Positions 1 to 13,452 of a DNA stretch of 64,000 nucleotides are shown here, piece after piece (the first letter of the stretch is position 1; each line of letters begins with the position of its first letter). The stretch spans positions 5,211,001 to 5,275,000 of the forward strand of contig NC_134677.1 of assembly GCF_024713945.1 (NCBI RefSeq), written 5' to 3'. Under the pieces are notes generated by a model that saw nothing but the letters and a program-made list of their open reading frames with translations, was not told the DNA's origin and made no database searches. The position numbers and the translations under genes were made by a program. The stretch is from Dermatophagoides farinae. Taxonomy: Eukaryota > Arthropoda > Arachnida > Sarcoptiformes > Pyroglyphidae.

Positions 1-3000
1 AATTTTCATTGACCTTATGATCTTTATGTGTACAGTTTGTGATCAATTCTTTTTTTTTCATTTATTAAAATTTGATTTTCCTTTATCATATACAAATTTT
101 TTTTACTGTTTTTGAATGTAACAAAATAAATTTCGAAATTCTGCCATTTTCATTTTAAATGATGTTTTTTTCTATAATTTTTGTTAATTTATCATCAAAA
201 TCAAAAAATTTTTTTGAAAAAAAATGATATTCGATTTTTTCCTTTTTTAGGCGGAGAAAATATTTATCAACCTACGATTAAAATAATGTAATTATTTTTT
301 TTCTATTTTTCTTATTCTAGCTGCATTAATGATTTTCAGTTATTTTTAGAGTTTCATCAAACTAAAATCACACCAAACAAAACGAAAATAAAAAATTGTA
401 GGCGTCTCATCATCATCATCGAAAATAAATTTCCTATTCATTTGGTATAATATAAGCAGCAGATATAACGATCATTTTCACTCACAAAGTGAAAAACAAT
501 TTTTTTTTTCGTTTGAGAAAAAACATTTCATTTTCTTTTTTTTTCGATATTCAATATCCGCCATATGGTCGTTTGATTGATTGATCGATCAAATCAATCA
601 AATCGGAAAAAGTGTCTACCAATTTGAATCAATCAAATCCTTTTTTTTCATTTAATTCTATCGAAATAATGGAAATTATATAAATTTTTTTTTCAAATCA
701 CAATCATTCATTCATTCATTCTATTGGCGATCGGGTCATTTGATTTTGTCATCTAACAAAAAAAAAAAATGATTTGACCGACTGTTTATGATTTTTCTTT
801 TAATTTAAAATTCAAATTTCAATAGTCCAATTGTTCTTATATAACAGGTAAAAATTAAAGACATCAAAATTTTAAAATCATCATCATCATCATCATCATC
901 ACCATCATCATTCATTCATTTATCTGTAAATAATGTTGAAAGAAAAAAAAAAGAAAAATTTGTTCACATGGATTTTGATTTTTTCTGTTGCACGTTCCAC
1001 GTTCATCATTATCATCATACATCATCATACACTGTGCTTGTGTGTGTGTGTGTGTGTCTAATCCACTTCAATGAGATCATTTTCTCTGCTTATTTATTTT
1101 GATTGATTTAACCGAAAAGGTTAAAGTAATTTTGTTTACAACATTTACGACAATAGCTGTAATTTCTTCCCCCTCCGTTTTTAGTTTTGACAATTAATGA
1201 TAAAAAAAACTATAGTTGAATGAATGAATTTTTTCGTTTTTATTTTTTGTTCTTTTTTTTTGTTTTCTAATATCATTTCGAAATGAATTATGTAAATTAT
1301 CCAAAACAATTCATCTTATCTTTCTATCTTGTAGATTAGTCTTTTAAATATGTTTTTATCTGTCTTTGTGTGTACAGTTCAAATTTCATTAGTTCAACAA
1401 AAAAAAATGTTTTTTTTTTCATTATTCTAATCCATCAAAACATCATGATGATGATGATGATGGTTAAATCTGGAGCAACATGGTTATAGTTTTTGTTTTC
1501 TTTTATAAAATACATCATCATCATGATAATTATATGATGATTATGATGATAGTTGTAATTTTATTTCATTCATTCTATACACATACCAAATAATAATTAT
1601 AACATAATCTAGTTTAACTTGTTAAGCGTATATGAATGAATTATATAACACATGGACAAACACACATTTGGTTGGCCATTCATGAAATCAAAAAAAAAAA
1701 AAAAAAAGAATACAAACATAGCCATCAAGATCACACATCTCAAACAATAATGATGATTATTATAAAATTTCATTTGAGCCCGTTTCAAATGTCCGCATAA
1801 TCATTTATAATATATGGACATTTAAAAAATTTGTGATTGTTGTTTTGAAAAAATTTTTTTTCCATTATTTTTGAAATATAAACCATTACCATGATCATCA
1901 TAGTATCGCACTTTATTTCTCATTAACATCTTTGTGAAACATATCATGTAAAAAAATAAATCATGAATTCATGGTATGTATGTTATAAAAAATGATGATT
2001 GACAAAGTGTTGTTATTAGAAAAAAAATTTCCTTTCTGTCTTGTTATATTGCTTTATAGAAAAAAAAGGAAATCTGAGATGCTAGATTAATTTCAAAATG
2101 ATATAAATCCTCCGTTATTATTATTCAACTAGATTAGTTTATTATGATTAGCAAATTCATGGAAAATTGTTGAGAAAATCAAAAAAAAAAAATCACACAC
2201 ATATATACTTGTGATCCTCATTATCACAAAAATGCATCTTGAACTTGGACAAATTCCTTATTTATTTTTTTATTTGGTGTTTTGACGCCACATTTCAATT
2301 TCACTTTACGTTTTGACAATACATACGTATTATTATCAATATCATTGACATGCCATTCGATCTGATATGATAAAATTGAGAAAGAGCAAAAGATTGCTGA
2401 GAATTGGAGTTTTGATTTCTTTCAAAAAAAAAAAAAATTTTTTTTTTTGCTTTTGTCGTCAACAAAAAAAATGATGAAGAAAAAGAAAATCGAAAGTGCA
2501 TGATAGTCTCAGTAGTTAGTTTAATTTATTTCAACTGTGAGATCCAATTTTTTCTATCGATATCGATTCAATCTGATTTATATCTATCTTTCTGTTTGTA
2601 TGTTTCTCAAAAACAATCTTTTTTTTCCATACATAGTTAGGGCGAATTCTAATATTTTTTTTGTTTTTTAGGCAATCATTTCTGAACTGATTTTATTCTC
2701 TCAATCATATCGAATTTAATTTAATGATGATGATTATTTCACAATTGATTTAATTTGTTACTCAATTTTAGATGAATGACTTTTTAATTGTCCAGTTGTT
2801 GTCATTATCATCATCATCCCTGTTGTTGTTGTTGTTGTTGTTATAGTAGCCAGAGTTGATGAAAAACTTTACTTTCAGAATTGTTCGATAATTGACATAT
2901 AAATGACAAATGTATATGCGTAGCGTTAAGTTGGTGGTATTTATGTTGAAAAAAAAATGAAATCAAAATGAATGGAAAATCTAATGGATCACAATGGCTT

Positions 3001-5300
3001 TTTTGCACTTGTTTCAATCACCATACAATAATAATAATAATAAAAATAGATTCTTTTCCATTTTATATATTCAAGTTGATTTGAGTGTCGAAAATTTTCT
3101 AATAGAAAAAAAATTGTTGTAGACAAGTTACCTTAGTCTTATCATTATTATCATCATCATCATCATTTGGTCCTATTGTCTAATAATAGATATTTCAATA
3201 ATAATAAAAAAAAATGAAAGGACGATAAAAAAGGCAAAACGAAAACCTGAAAATTTAATCCTTACCAGATATATCATGTATATACAACAGCATTACATTG
3301 CATATATAGAATTGTTTATTTATAGACTTACAAAAAAAAATCCAAGTAAAAAAATGTTTTTTTTTGTGTTGTCCTGAAACAACAACAACAACAACAATAA
3401 CAACAACAAACAGCAAGCCTAAACAATTCTACTACTAATAATAATAGACAATAAAAAAAAATCATTGAATGAACACCTGAATGTACTTGATGTTTTTGAA
3501 GTGAAACAATGTGTAAATAATAACCGACAATGATGATGACATGTATTATTTTCTGATATAGAGATTCAACTTTAATTGTATTGATGATTTAACCAATTAA
3601 TAAATGATCGTCTATTGAAAAAAAAATTGATGACCACATCTATATTGATTTTATTGCTCGGATATCATCTCAATTTTTTATTGTTTAAATTTTGTTCTAA
3701 TTTTAGCACATTCAATACAAAAATTGATCGTATTTTTGTTGTTGTTTCATATTTAGTTGATTAACAAATTGGCTAATAAGTCAATAAGTATTATATAAAT
3801 GAGTATATATTCATTTATCTTTATCCAATAAAATGTACTTCAAAAGAAAAAAGTAGCTTTTGACCTGATCGATTGATCAATCGATCATTTGTTTGTGGCA
3901 ACCGAACCATTTTTGAATAGAACACCAGTCGACCAACCAACCAAAATGATAATGGTTCATTTGTTGGTTGTTGTTTTCCTGTCAGATCTTTGACATACTT
4001 TGATTGACTTAATATTTGTGTTTTGTTCATTGTATTCAAATGTATACAATTCTACTGTAGTTTATCCGAATTCGTTCTCCATCGATGATTAATTGATTCC
4101 TATTTTTTTTTTCTATAGTTGTCATTGTCTTTTGTTTTAATACTGAAATCTTTTGTCGACATTGTCATATATTATTCTTCGAATGTATAATCAAGATTTC
4201 GAAACAAACAAAGAAAAAAATTTATAAGGTTCATATGTCCAATGTTTGACTTGAAGGAATTTTAAAAAAGTATTCATCTTGTAAACAAAAAAAAATTCAA
4301 TTCATGACAATTGAATAGAAAAATTCGATTCGTTGTTGTCGTTGTTGTAGTTTGATAATGATGACGGCAATAATAATAATACATGACAATTCAACAATAC
4401 AAGACAGATAGGAAAAAAAACATGAAACAATGAAAATAAATCATCAGCTATTCCAAAGGCAAAAATGTATGTATCCGGTCATTTCTTTGTTTGTCCAATG
4501 TAACGGCTCGGGTCTGGCTATGATGATGAATTGTAAATTTACATTTGCTTTGTCTATATCCAATTGCAATTTTTCTTTTTAGATTAATTAAATTTTTTTA
4601 TGGATTGTGTTAGGAAATCAATCCATTTGTGACGAAAAAAAAGACTTTATAAGAACACGTGGCATACACGTTGATTAGTGTATTAATTTTAAAACAAAAA
4701 ATCGTGTTTTTATTTTAAATTTTATTGAACAGATTATTTATACTGTGTGATTCAGCCGACCTTAAAACACATCTTCAACAATCTACTTAATCTAAGAGTG
4801 TTGTAGAAAAATCTTACAGGTAGTACGGGACGATAAATTTTGAAAAAAGCTGATATAAAAATGATGTTGACCACACTACATGACTGGTCAAGATCGAGCG
4901 AGATTTTTTTCACTGATTTTTTCTATTTGACATCTATAAACACAATATAACTCGAACTTTATTGTGATTTTTCCTTGTATTTTATCTATATTTTGTTGGT
5001 CATCATTCGCATTTTTTTTTCTTTTTTTTGACCTAAAAATCAATCATTCGATCAATCACATTGATTAGGACGATGATAATGCTTTGAGAGATAAGAGGAA
5101 AAAACATGACAGTGGTAATCCTTTCTATCAGATTTTCAACAATGCAATTTGTAAAATGTAAAGATAAATGGTTGTCAGGGGCGACCTCATACGGAAGTTA
5201 TGTTTATTAATCGATACAAAAGTTCGATGGTTATAAAAAAAGCACGTGTTTTAGCATGACGCATCCATTCATTGTCTAATCACTATTCAAGCTGTTGGTC
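1..5300. other. Gene-poor AT-rich intergenic DNA
   Basis: No convincing coding exon is seen on either strand; the few open frames are short and made of Phe/Lys/Asn/Ile codons from A/T runs. Simple repeats include (ATC)n at about 878-910, (TG)n at 1039-1057, (GTT)n at 2820-2842 and many short GAT/ATC tracts. A 20-base perfect palindrome lies at 3867-3886. The stretch from about 4.8 to 5.4 kb is less repetitive and could hold a promoter or leader for the element relic that follows. Confidence 0.6.
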
Positions 5301-5750
5301 TGTTTTCGAAATTAAAGTTTTTTTTTATTTGTGCCATCGTTGTGCTGAATGATTGATATATTATTCGTTTCATCCTTTGGTAAGTGATTATTGTTACAAA
5401 GCTCCCAATATCATAATCCTCTTTATACAGATTTATGCTAATCTCGACTATTTTAATGAATTTTTACTTGGGATTGATGATATACTTCTAAATTGAATAT
5501 CATTTTTATAATACCATTTCTTTTCAATTCTTAATGAAGGATTTTTTTGTTTATTCATTTTCGAAAATCACATTTTTTAATAATTTTTCATTTCAGAAAT
5601 GTCGAAAATAATTTCAATCTGAAAGTGGATCAATTAACATGCCCTTGGAACATCCATATGATGAATAATGCCGAACCATCCATTCCTTCAAAGAAAAATT
5701 CAAAAAAAACCAACAATGCAAAATGATCGCATCAAATGCGATTCTTTTAA

Positions 5751-6890
5751 ACTGATATTTTGAATTCTTTGTCTCATTCTGAGTATTCTATTTTTGAACT
5801 TTGGGCCGATGATGATTTGGTCAAGATCATTAATCAGGAAACTCCTGAAAATGTTTCTCAATATGTTAGAAACAACGAGTTTCATGGTAAACTCCGATTG
5901 ATGATCTATGGAGATGAATTCGGAGTGTGTCGGGCTGTAAGAGAATCGTCCGACAAGTATAAACAGTATGTCATTTATATTGACATTGACAATAGAATTA
6001 AAAATTCTAAAATCAAGGACATACATTTAGTCTTGATTTGGCGTTCAAGCGATCTGAAAAAATCTGGTCGATCGCTTGAACATATAACTGCTCCACTTTG
6101 TGACGACATCAATAAGTTGTCAAATAGTGGAATTTCATATGTTTTGGATGGCGAAAGCATCAGAATTCCTTTCTGTGTTTCGCATATCCTTGGCGATAAC
6201 CTAGGTGTTGCTCACTCCGTATGTCATTCGGCAATGCCTTCATCTGCAGGTTTTGTGCACTTCAATATCATTGGACAAGAATGGAAATGATAAATAAGTT
6301 TTCACTTCAGCAGAACCCAGATCACTCCATTAACCAGATTTTCACGTTAATCAGATATTCACGTTAACCAGATATATCAGCTTTGTATTGATTATAGAGC
6401 CCTGAATCGCATCACTATTGATGAAAAATTAGGATAAATTGTTTTCAGATTGCTCCACCTGATATTTTCCATGATTTATGTGAAGTTACTTTCTCTAAGA
6501 TCATTGGAAAAATATTCCATGGTTTAAAAGCAAAATTCGGTTTGCAGTTTGTTAAGAATAGATATAATTCTTTTCAATACTTTGTCAACGATAGGATAGC
6601 TATATGCTTTAATTTTAGAAAAATTAAAGTTTTAGGGAAAGGTAGCTAGAAAAGAGAATTACTCATTCGCCTAATGGAGTTATTTCCATAAATGATAGAA
6701 AATCCATTGGACTTTGGTCTCTACTTGGCGGCCAGAAATCTGATTTTTCTAGCTAGAATATTCTTCTTCCGTTTGGCAACAAACGGAAAGAAATTTTCAA
6801 GTGACCTGTATACGAAATGGAATATTCCTAAGTTCCATTATGTTATCCACTATCTAGAATTGTTACTTTTTTATTTGTTATAAAAGTTAT
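5751..6890 (+). pseudogene. Decayed transposon-like multicopy gene (uncharacterised family)
   Basis: Homology-like text runs through several frames. Frame 1 is open from 5751 to about 6290 and carries a block resembling the 'YxDxFxxxNPLGS...IFL...SSDLKK...GDNLG' pattern that I recall from uncharacterised, highly repeated animal proteins: 'GDEFGVC', 'RSSDLKK' and 'ILGDNLG'. The expected Cys-x2-Cys motif after GDNLG is present only in another frame, as 'FICRFCAL' near 6240. The next family landmark, 'PPDIFHDLCE', begins near 6455 after in-frame stops. A last fragment, 'SIGLWSLLGGQKSD' near 6700, sits in a third frame. This is one gene broken by at least two frameshifts and several stops. A splice-like donor near 5380 and acceptor near 5596 may be remnants of a leader intron. 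Assignment to a transposon superfamily is not possible by eye; the family recall is from memory and unsearched. Confidence 0.6.
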
Positions 6891-9587
6891 TCATTTATTA
6901 CTACATATTTGGTAGCAGATCGTGTTTACAAAACCCTTTACAAAAATTGTTATAGATTACTTGATTGTAAATTCTTAAAGAACATTTTAATTTTAAACTT
7001 AAACTTAAATTTGTGATTTGTAAGTCTTAAATTCAATGTATTTTTTTCCAATTTCAAATGTTATTTTTCTAATGTCAATTTTTTTTTATTCTATAAATGT
7101 ATTTGTTATGAATTTTTTTTTGAATGTATTTTTTCAATTAATGTTTTGTTTTAATGCTTGTATCATTTGTTATTGTATGTACTAATTGAATATTCTAATA
7201 AATTATTAAATATTTTAATTTTTTTAAAAAAATTGTCACTTTTTTATTCCCGATGAAATTAACACCACCTGTTGGATAGAAATTGTAGCTATCAACAGAA
7301 ATTTGAACTCATTGTATAGGCGCGAATTTCATCGTTTTTGTTGATAGGCAAAATTATTATAAAATTTATTCCTTTTTAACTGTATCTATCTATAAATATG
7401 GCAATAAATAATTTTTTTTCTTGTTGATGTCGCGTGCCCAATATCCAACCGGTGGTTGGATTTTGGATTATCATTATTTATTGATGGCTCGTGCCGATTC
7501 GGTCACACGTACAAGTGGGTGTATGAAAAAAAAACAAAATAAAAATTTATGATTATTACCACCAAAAAATAAATGTTATTGAACAAGGATACAAGAATAA
7601 TTAGTAATAACGATGGAAAATTTTAATACAACAAGAAAAACAATAATTAAAAATTCAGTTCAAAGTATCATTGTTTTAGAATCATCTTATCATTGACCTG
7701 TGTTGTTATTTGTTTTTCATTTGAAATACTTATCCACTTCGTTCAATTGTCAAACATTTTTTGGAAATTTTTTTTTTTAGATTTCTAATACGCCATATAG
7801 CCATTAATGGATTGAACGACTTGTGTTTGCCCCCTTTTTTTGTATATCTACACAGCAACAATGAAAAATAATGTTTTTCTCACCCCCCATAGCAACATAT
7901 TGATCGTGCCAGATGAGGTCTCTCAAAACAACTTCCCCTTACCTCCATCAGTCATGATCATTAGGTAAATAATTTTTATGATCTTTATATATTATTATTA
8001 TAGTGGAAAAAAATTCATTGGATAATAATTGTAATCATTATTATGCAAGTAAAGACTTTAGCATAATCATCATAAAGCAAAGATCATCATCATCATCATC
8101 ATTGATTTCATTATTAAAATCTCCAAAATGGTGTCAATTCATTTTTTTTCTCCCGGTTTACGCCTCCATCATACAAATACACATCATTCTATATGATTTA
8201 ATCAACCAATTAAAGTAGGATTTATGATGATGAAAAGTGTTGTCATTATGAAATTATTTCAATTTTTTTTCGTTTGGTAAATTTTTTTTTGTATATAAAA
8301 TGTTTAACTGAATGGATGTATGTTGTATTTCAGTATAATGCATTGATGCATGTGTGTGTGTGTGTGTGTGTGTTTGCTGAAGTAATAAAGAAAATAGAAA
8401 AAATTACCTCAACAGCTAAAATCCAGTACAATCCATCGTCAACCAGAATTTAATACGAGGAAAAAAATCTTTGAAAAAAAATTGGCGTTCATAATTTAAA
8501 AACTATCCCGTTTCGAAATTCTTATTGCGCATACAACGAACAGTGTTTCTAATCATCATTCCTTTCTACTATATTTCATCACTACACTGAATGTCTTATT
8601 GACATTGAACTTGGCAACGAAAATTCTATATCTTGTGCAAAGATAAACCGAACGTATATAATATATCATTGAACCATCGTTCTTCCCTCCGGATCAACGA
8701 ACAAACTTATCACAAGGTATATATAGCATGAAACAAGAATTTTCTCATAATTATGATCATGGCAATGATTTGACATAATGGCGCGCGCCCAGGATAAAGA
8801 TAAAAAAAAGACCATTTCCATCCATGCCAACAAATGAAATGACGTTGTCGTTGTTACCGTTAGTTTTTCTGTATAGTTCGATGAATATTTGGCCAAAAAA
8901 AATCAGATGAAGAAGCAAAAAAATCGAACACCAACAAGATTCGACTCGGTTTATTTTACAAAACAAAACAAAAACTTATACACAAAACAATCCTCTCTTT
9001 CTTTGTGTGTTCAATTTTCTGCATTTTGTAATCATTTTTTTTCATTTTTTTTTCATTTTTTTTCTGTTTGCATTCATAACCAACTACGACTACTACGATG
9101 ATGATGGAAATGATTTCGGATCTGGATGAAATCCATGAAACCATCATCCAACAAATTACAAATTCGTTTCATCTTTTTCGATATCGTGTTATTGTTCCGT
9201 TTGATTGAAATCCATTGATGTTATCTTTTTAATTAATTATAATATCGGTATATATTTCAATAATTGATTTTTTTTCTTTAATTGAAATATTTACCATTCA
9301 AATCAAACATTCCACTTTTTTTCCAAATGAATGCTCAATGAAAACGATGGCTGTCAACGCAAACGAATCGAAAATCAATCACACCGACTTTCATGATTCT
9401 AAGTCGTGTGTGTATACGGATTATTATCAATGTTCGTTGATTGGTGGTCGTTCAACAAACGCAAAACAGCAACATTAATAACATATCGATTGGTTTTTCG
9501 TATAAAATTTATTTTTCCTAAAAGAAAACTGATATCATCCATTTATTTGTCAAGAATAATATATTAAAAATTTTTTCAATCAAAAAA
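6891..9587. other. Intergenic DNA upstream of the SLC17-type gene
   Basis: No supported gene. It contains a perfect 8-bp hairpin with a 3-base loop at 7443-7461, two short interleaved inverted repeats at 7251-7347, a (TG)n tract at about 8351-8373, and a GC-only palindrome at 8780-8789 that stands out in the AT-rich background. Promoter or 5' leader exons of the transporter starting at 9588 may lie in the less repetitive 8.4-9.5 kb part, but no specific element can be fixed. Confidence 0.5.
8351..8373. repeat. (TG)n microsatellite
   Basis: Uninterrupted dinucleotide tract of about eleven units, one of several short TG tracts in the window (also near 1039, 12297 and 13784). Confidence 0.9.
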
Positions 9588-11869
9588 ATGATGGAAAAAA
9601 ATTTTGAAGGTGATTACATTAAAAAGCCATCATCTTGTATCATTCAATATCAAGAACAATCATCAATGCCATCATCGTCATTGCAACAAGATAATAGCCA
9701 CAGAAATGTTGATTTAAAAATTCATCTGAATTCAACCATACGACCAGCAAAGATTGGTAAACAGCCATTAGGATTGATAAAATCATCGTTTTCTGGTCTA
9801 AGAGAACGTTTAAAAAAACGTTATCTGATTCTATTGATGTGTATGATGATGAATGCATTATCCTATACGATACGTACAAATATTAATATAACAATCGTTG
9901 CAATGGTATTGGAAGATGATGAACGTGTTAATCATACGAATGTACATGAAAGTTGTCCATCTAATCATGTTGCTGTATCATCATCATCATCATCATCAGA
10001 TGTTATCAATCATCTACCTCTTTCACTAAATGAATCATTTGTATATAATAATGTTAGAGAACATGATAATGTGAGTAATGATGATGATTAATTGATTGGG
10101 AAAATTTTAAATTACAATAAATTTATTTCTTTCTATTTAGATTGTTATAAGCTATAATGAAGGTGGTCTTGAATTATTTGATTGGAGCGAATCACTACAG
10201 GGTACTATTCTAGGTGCCTATTATTATGGATATATTCTTACCAATTTTAATGGTGGACAATTGGCTGAATGGCTTGGCACGCGACGATTATTGACAATCT
10301 CTATGTTATTATCATCAATATTAACATTATTAATTCCTTGGGCTGCATTCTGTCATCCTTGGTTATTGATAATGATTCGAATTTTGACTGGTGTAGCTCA
10401 GGTATTTGTAAAAATATATGAAAAAATAATTCATTAAAATTTTTCTCACCATAGGGAGTCATCACACCAGCCATCTATCAACTTTTATCCTATTGGATAC
10501 CAAGAAATGAATTAGGTCTTGCGTTTGGATTGATACCAGCCAGTGGTTATATTGGAGCAGTCATAACTATGCCTGTCTGTGCCTTTCTTTCAGAATACAG
10601 TTTTTTTGGTGGATGGCCTTCTGTTTTCTATGTTTCTGGCGCTGTTGGAATGCTTTCATTATTACCATGGTTTTTTTTTGTTTTTGATTCACCTGATGCT
10701 CATCCACGTATAACGGAAAATGAATTTATCTATATAAAAGCCAATTCGATGGCACAGCGGAGAGGTTCGCGAATAGGTGAAAAATCAAACACATGGGTAC
10801 CATGGTTATCCATAATTTCATCGCTAAAAATCTGGGGTATAACCATATCGAAATTCTGTACATCATGGGGCAACCTTTTCTTAATGTCTAAATTGCCAAC
10901 ATATTTAAGCCAAGTTTTAAACATGCCAATAACATATGTAAGTTGTCATTTTATGTCGTTTTATAAATTTATTGATAATCCAATTAAAATTTTTTTCTAT
11001 CACAGAATAGTTATGTCAATGCTTCTATTTACATATCGTTAGGTGGTTCAATGTTTTGTTGGGGATCGGTCGCCGATTGGGTTGAACGACGTCAATGTCT
11101 TGGCCGTACGGCATCACGTAAACTATTTCAAACGATTGCTTTAGTTGGTTCGGCTGCATTTCTAGCTTCAATACCATTATTTGGTTGTCAAATCATTCCA
11201 ATCATAGTTATGCTTAACCTGTCGATGATTACGCTTGGCCTTACGGCCGGTGGTGATTCATTAATTATTGTGGATGTAGCACCAGATTATTCTGGTTCAA
11301 TTTATGGATTTGCGAATTCAATTGCCAGTCTTCCAGGATTTTTAGCTCCAATGTTTGTTGGTTTCATGTTGGATCTGCCTCATGTATGTTTTATTAATGA
11401 TAATCATTCCCTTCTTTATTGATTTTGGTTTTTCTCTCATTCTAATTTTGATTGTTAGGATGACGAAATGAAACAATGGAGTATATTATTCTGGATCGGT
11501 GCTGGCATATACGTGATAGGATCAATAGTGTTTATTCTGTTTGTCGATGCTAAACCAGAATCTTGGGGCAAACAACAATCACGACCGTTGCAATCTATTC
11601 ATAGTGAATCAAATTCATTGGAAAATCATCAGCATCAAGAAAAACAGCAGAAACAAATCGATTCACAAATATTCGAATCAGATCCATTATCAAATACGAC
11701 TACAAGCTCATCATATTCATCATCATCTACAAATGAATCAATTAAAAGTACGGCAACACCTTCGGCAATAATCATTGTCAAAGCGGATAATAATCATGTT
11801 CAGCAATCAACAATAAATAATGTGATTAAAAGTGATATAATAAATGGCCAAGGGCAAAATCTTGTCTGA
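9588..11869 (+). CDS. SLC17-family anion/phosphate/glutamate-type MFS transporter
   Basis: Five exons, all joined in phase 0: 9588-10070, 10141-10401, 10455-10937, 11006-11383, 11459-11869 (stop included), giving 671 aa. The protein belongs to the SLC17 branch of the major facilitator superfamily (sialin, vesicular glutamate and Na/phosphate-type carriers). TM1 is at about residues 79-106 and holds an Arg in 'YTIRTNIN', a conserved SLC17 position. A long, Asn-rich, probably extracytosolic loop follows. Exon 2 opens with 'FDWSESLQGTILGAYYYGYI', close to the SLC17 signature 'W....QG.ILG.F.YGYI..Q.PGG'. Exon 3 carries 'GVITPAIYQLLSYWIPRNE' (family pattern 'GV..PA......W.P..ER'). Exon 4 holds the cytosolic 'DWVERR' loop and late helices. 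The C-tail of about 100 residues is Ser/Gln/Asn rich. Substrate cannot be told from sequence; sialin-like and inorganic-phosphate-type are both possible. A polyadenylation-like AATAAA lies about 85 bases after the stop. Confidence 0.92.
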
Positions 11870-12449
11870 ATGAATGAATTGAAAGAATTTTGGCCCTAAT
11901 ATTTGGGATTTTGATAATATTATTTTATTATATAAAATTAATTATCTTTTTGAATAAAAAAATGATTTTGTAAATTTTAAAAAAATCGGTTATTACAAAC
12001 ATCAACAGATGGCGACATTAAAATGTTTCTATAGAAATTATGTGTGAACATTATGATTTTTGACAAAACTGTTGAAAAGAAAAACATTTCATTCACAGAT
12101 CCCGCCATCAATCGTTAAAATTGGTACTAATTTTCCAATTTTTTTCTTTAAATCATCAATTCATATTTTTGATTTATATAATAATTTTCAATTTTTTCAT
12201 CACTTCCTTTTGTTTATTGTATACAAACAATTATCAATACAAATTATAATTGGAAAAATGTAAAAATTATTTACATTATCATCTCGATGTAAGTGCGTGT
12301 GTGTGTGTGTGTGTATTTTTTGACGAATTTGGTGTAAAAAAGATGATTTTTTTTTCATTGTGTATGCATGTTAATCAAATGAGAATTGATTGGATAAATT
12401 AAATTTATTTTTAAAATAAATCTACTAAATCAATTTTACAAAATACATT
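11870..12449. other. Convergent 3' ends of the SLC17-type gene and MANF
   Basis: The 580 bases between the two stop codons are AT-rich and include a (GT)n tract at about 12297-12314. AATAAA-like signals occur near 11953 on the plus strand and near 12400 as TTTATT (minus strand). No coding exon is seen. Confidence 0.6.
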
Positions 12450-13112
12450 CTATAAATCTTCATGTAAATATTTAGACTTGAGCTGTTCAATACGGGAAAT
12501 GAATTCGGTTTTTTCTATACATCCATCACAGGTTTCATCCCAATCAGATAGAATTTTTTTCAAATCTTTTACTTTCAATTTTTTCAGATCGACCGTTTTC
12601 AAATCGATTATCTTCTCATAACGGAGATCACAGATTTGTGAATCTTTTTTCTGTAATTTTTCACAAATTTTTTCCGCTGGCATACCCCAACTCAATGGTT
12701 TGGACATTTCACCAAGTATTTTGGTTGCCGATTCTTCTAAGCCACCAATGTAATAACACTGAATTATGAATACAAACATAGAATTTAAAATTATAAAAAA
12801 AAAGTTTTTTCACACACACAGCTAATACTTACAAAACGGTTTTCAGCTTTTTTCGTTTCTAAACAAAATTCCCGAAAACGTTGTTCAATTTTTTGTGTAT
12901 CAGATTTTTCATCAGATGATAACCTGGATATTAATTTGTTCATGACACCAACACATACTGTGAATAATAATTACCATTGATTAATAAAATACATCCATCA
13001 GAAAATATTATTAAGAGATAAGCTTACCTTCACATTTTCCTTCAGCTAATGCTTCCGATAGATGAGTAATCGTCGCAATTAAAATAATTGTGGTCGAAGA
13101 GAATAACAACAT
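12450..13112 (-). CDS. Manf: MANF/CDNF family ER-stress neurotrophic factor
   Basis: Three exons on the minus strand: 13112-13028, 12957-12833 and 12758-12450, giving 172 aa, the usual MANF length. Residues 1 to about 23 form a hydrophobic signal peptide. The mature N-terminal saposin-like domain starts 'GKCEVC' and keeps the family cysteine pattern through '[20 protein letters not shown]'. The C-terminal SAP-like domain contains the hallmark Cys-x-x-Cys as CDGC at residues 147-150. The last four residues, HEDL, form a KDEL-type ER-retention signal. The first start codon in frame after the acceptor-free leader gives the signal peptide, so the start is secure. MANF proteins are ER-resident or secreted, bind the chaperone BiP/GRP78 and protect cells from ER stress. 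An ERSE-like element and a CRE lie about 320-360 bases upstream on the same strand. Nothing in the ORF looks degenerate. Confidence 0.96.
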
Positions 13113-13429
13113 CTTGAATTGAGAATTTTGTTACAAATTATTAATGACTAAAATAAAATTGTATAATTATAAATAAAGCAATATCACTTGAATTGAAACT
13201 TTAATAATTTTTTGACTTGTTGGCAGAATCTATTTTTTTTCTTATAATTATCGTAAAAATTCAATTGAATATTGAATAAATTCGCGTCAACCTCGATAAT
13301 CAATGTGCCGTGTAGAAACGTTGATACGTGTGTTTTGTATGTATGTGTGTGTATGTGTATAGTGGCAGAAACTCTCTTTTATGTGCCTATCCAACGAGGT
13401 ATGAAGCATAATAAAAGTAGCCGGTAATA

Positions 13430-13437
13430 TGACGTCA
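13430..13437. promoter_or_regulatory. CRE palindrome upstream of MANF
   Basis: A perfect TGACGTCA site lies about 320 bases 5' of the MANF start codon. It binds CREB/ATF-type bZIP factors in animals. It sits 15 bases from the ERSE-like element, which makes a joint stress-responsive module plausible but unproven. Confidence 0.5.
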
Positions 13438-13452
13438 TACAAACTTTTATGT

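Noticed and set aside
5700-6026. 108-codon minus frame over the element relic
   Set aside because: It is the antisense shadow of the plus-strand relic, which carries the recognisable motifs.
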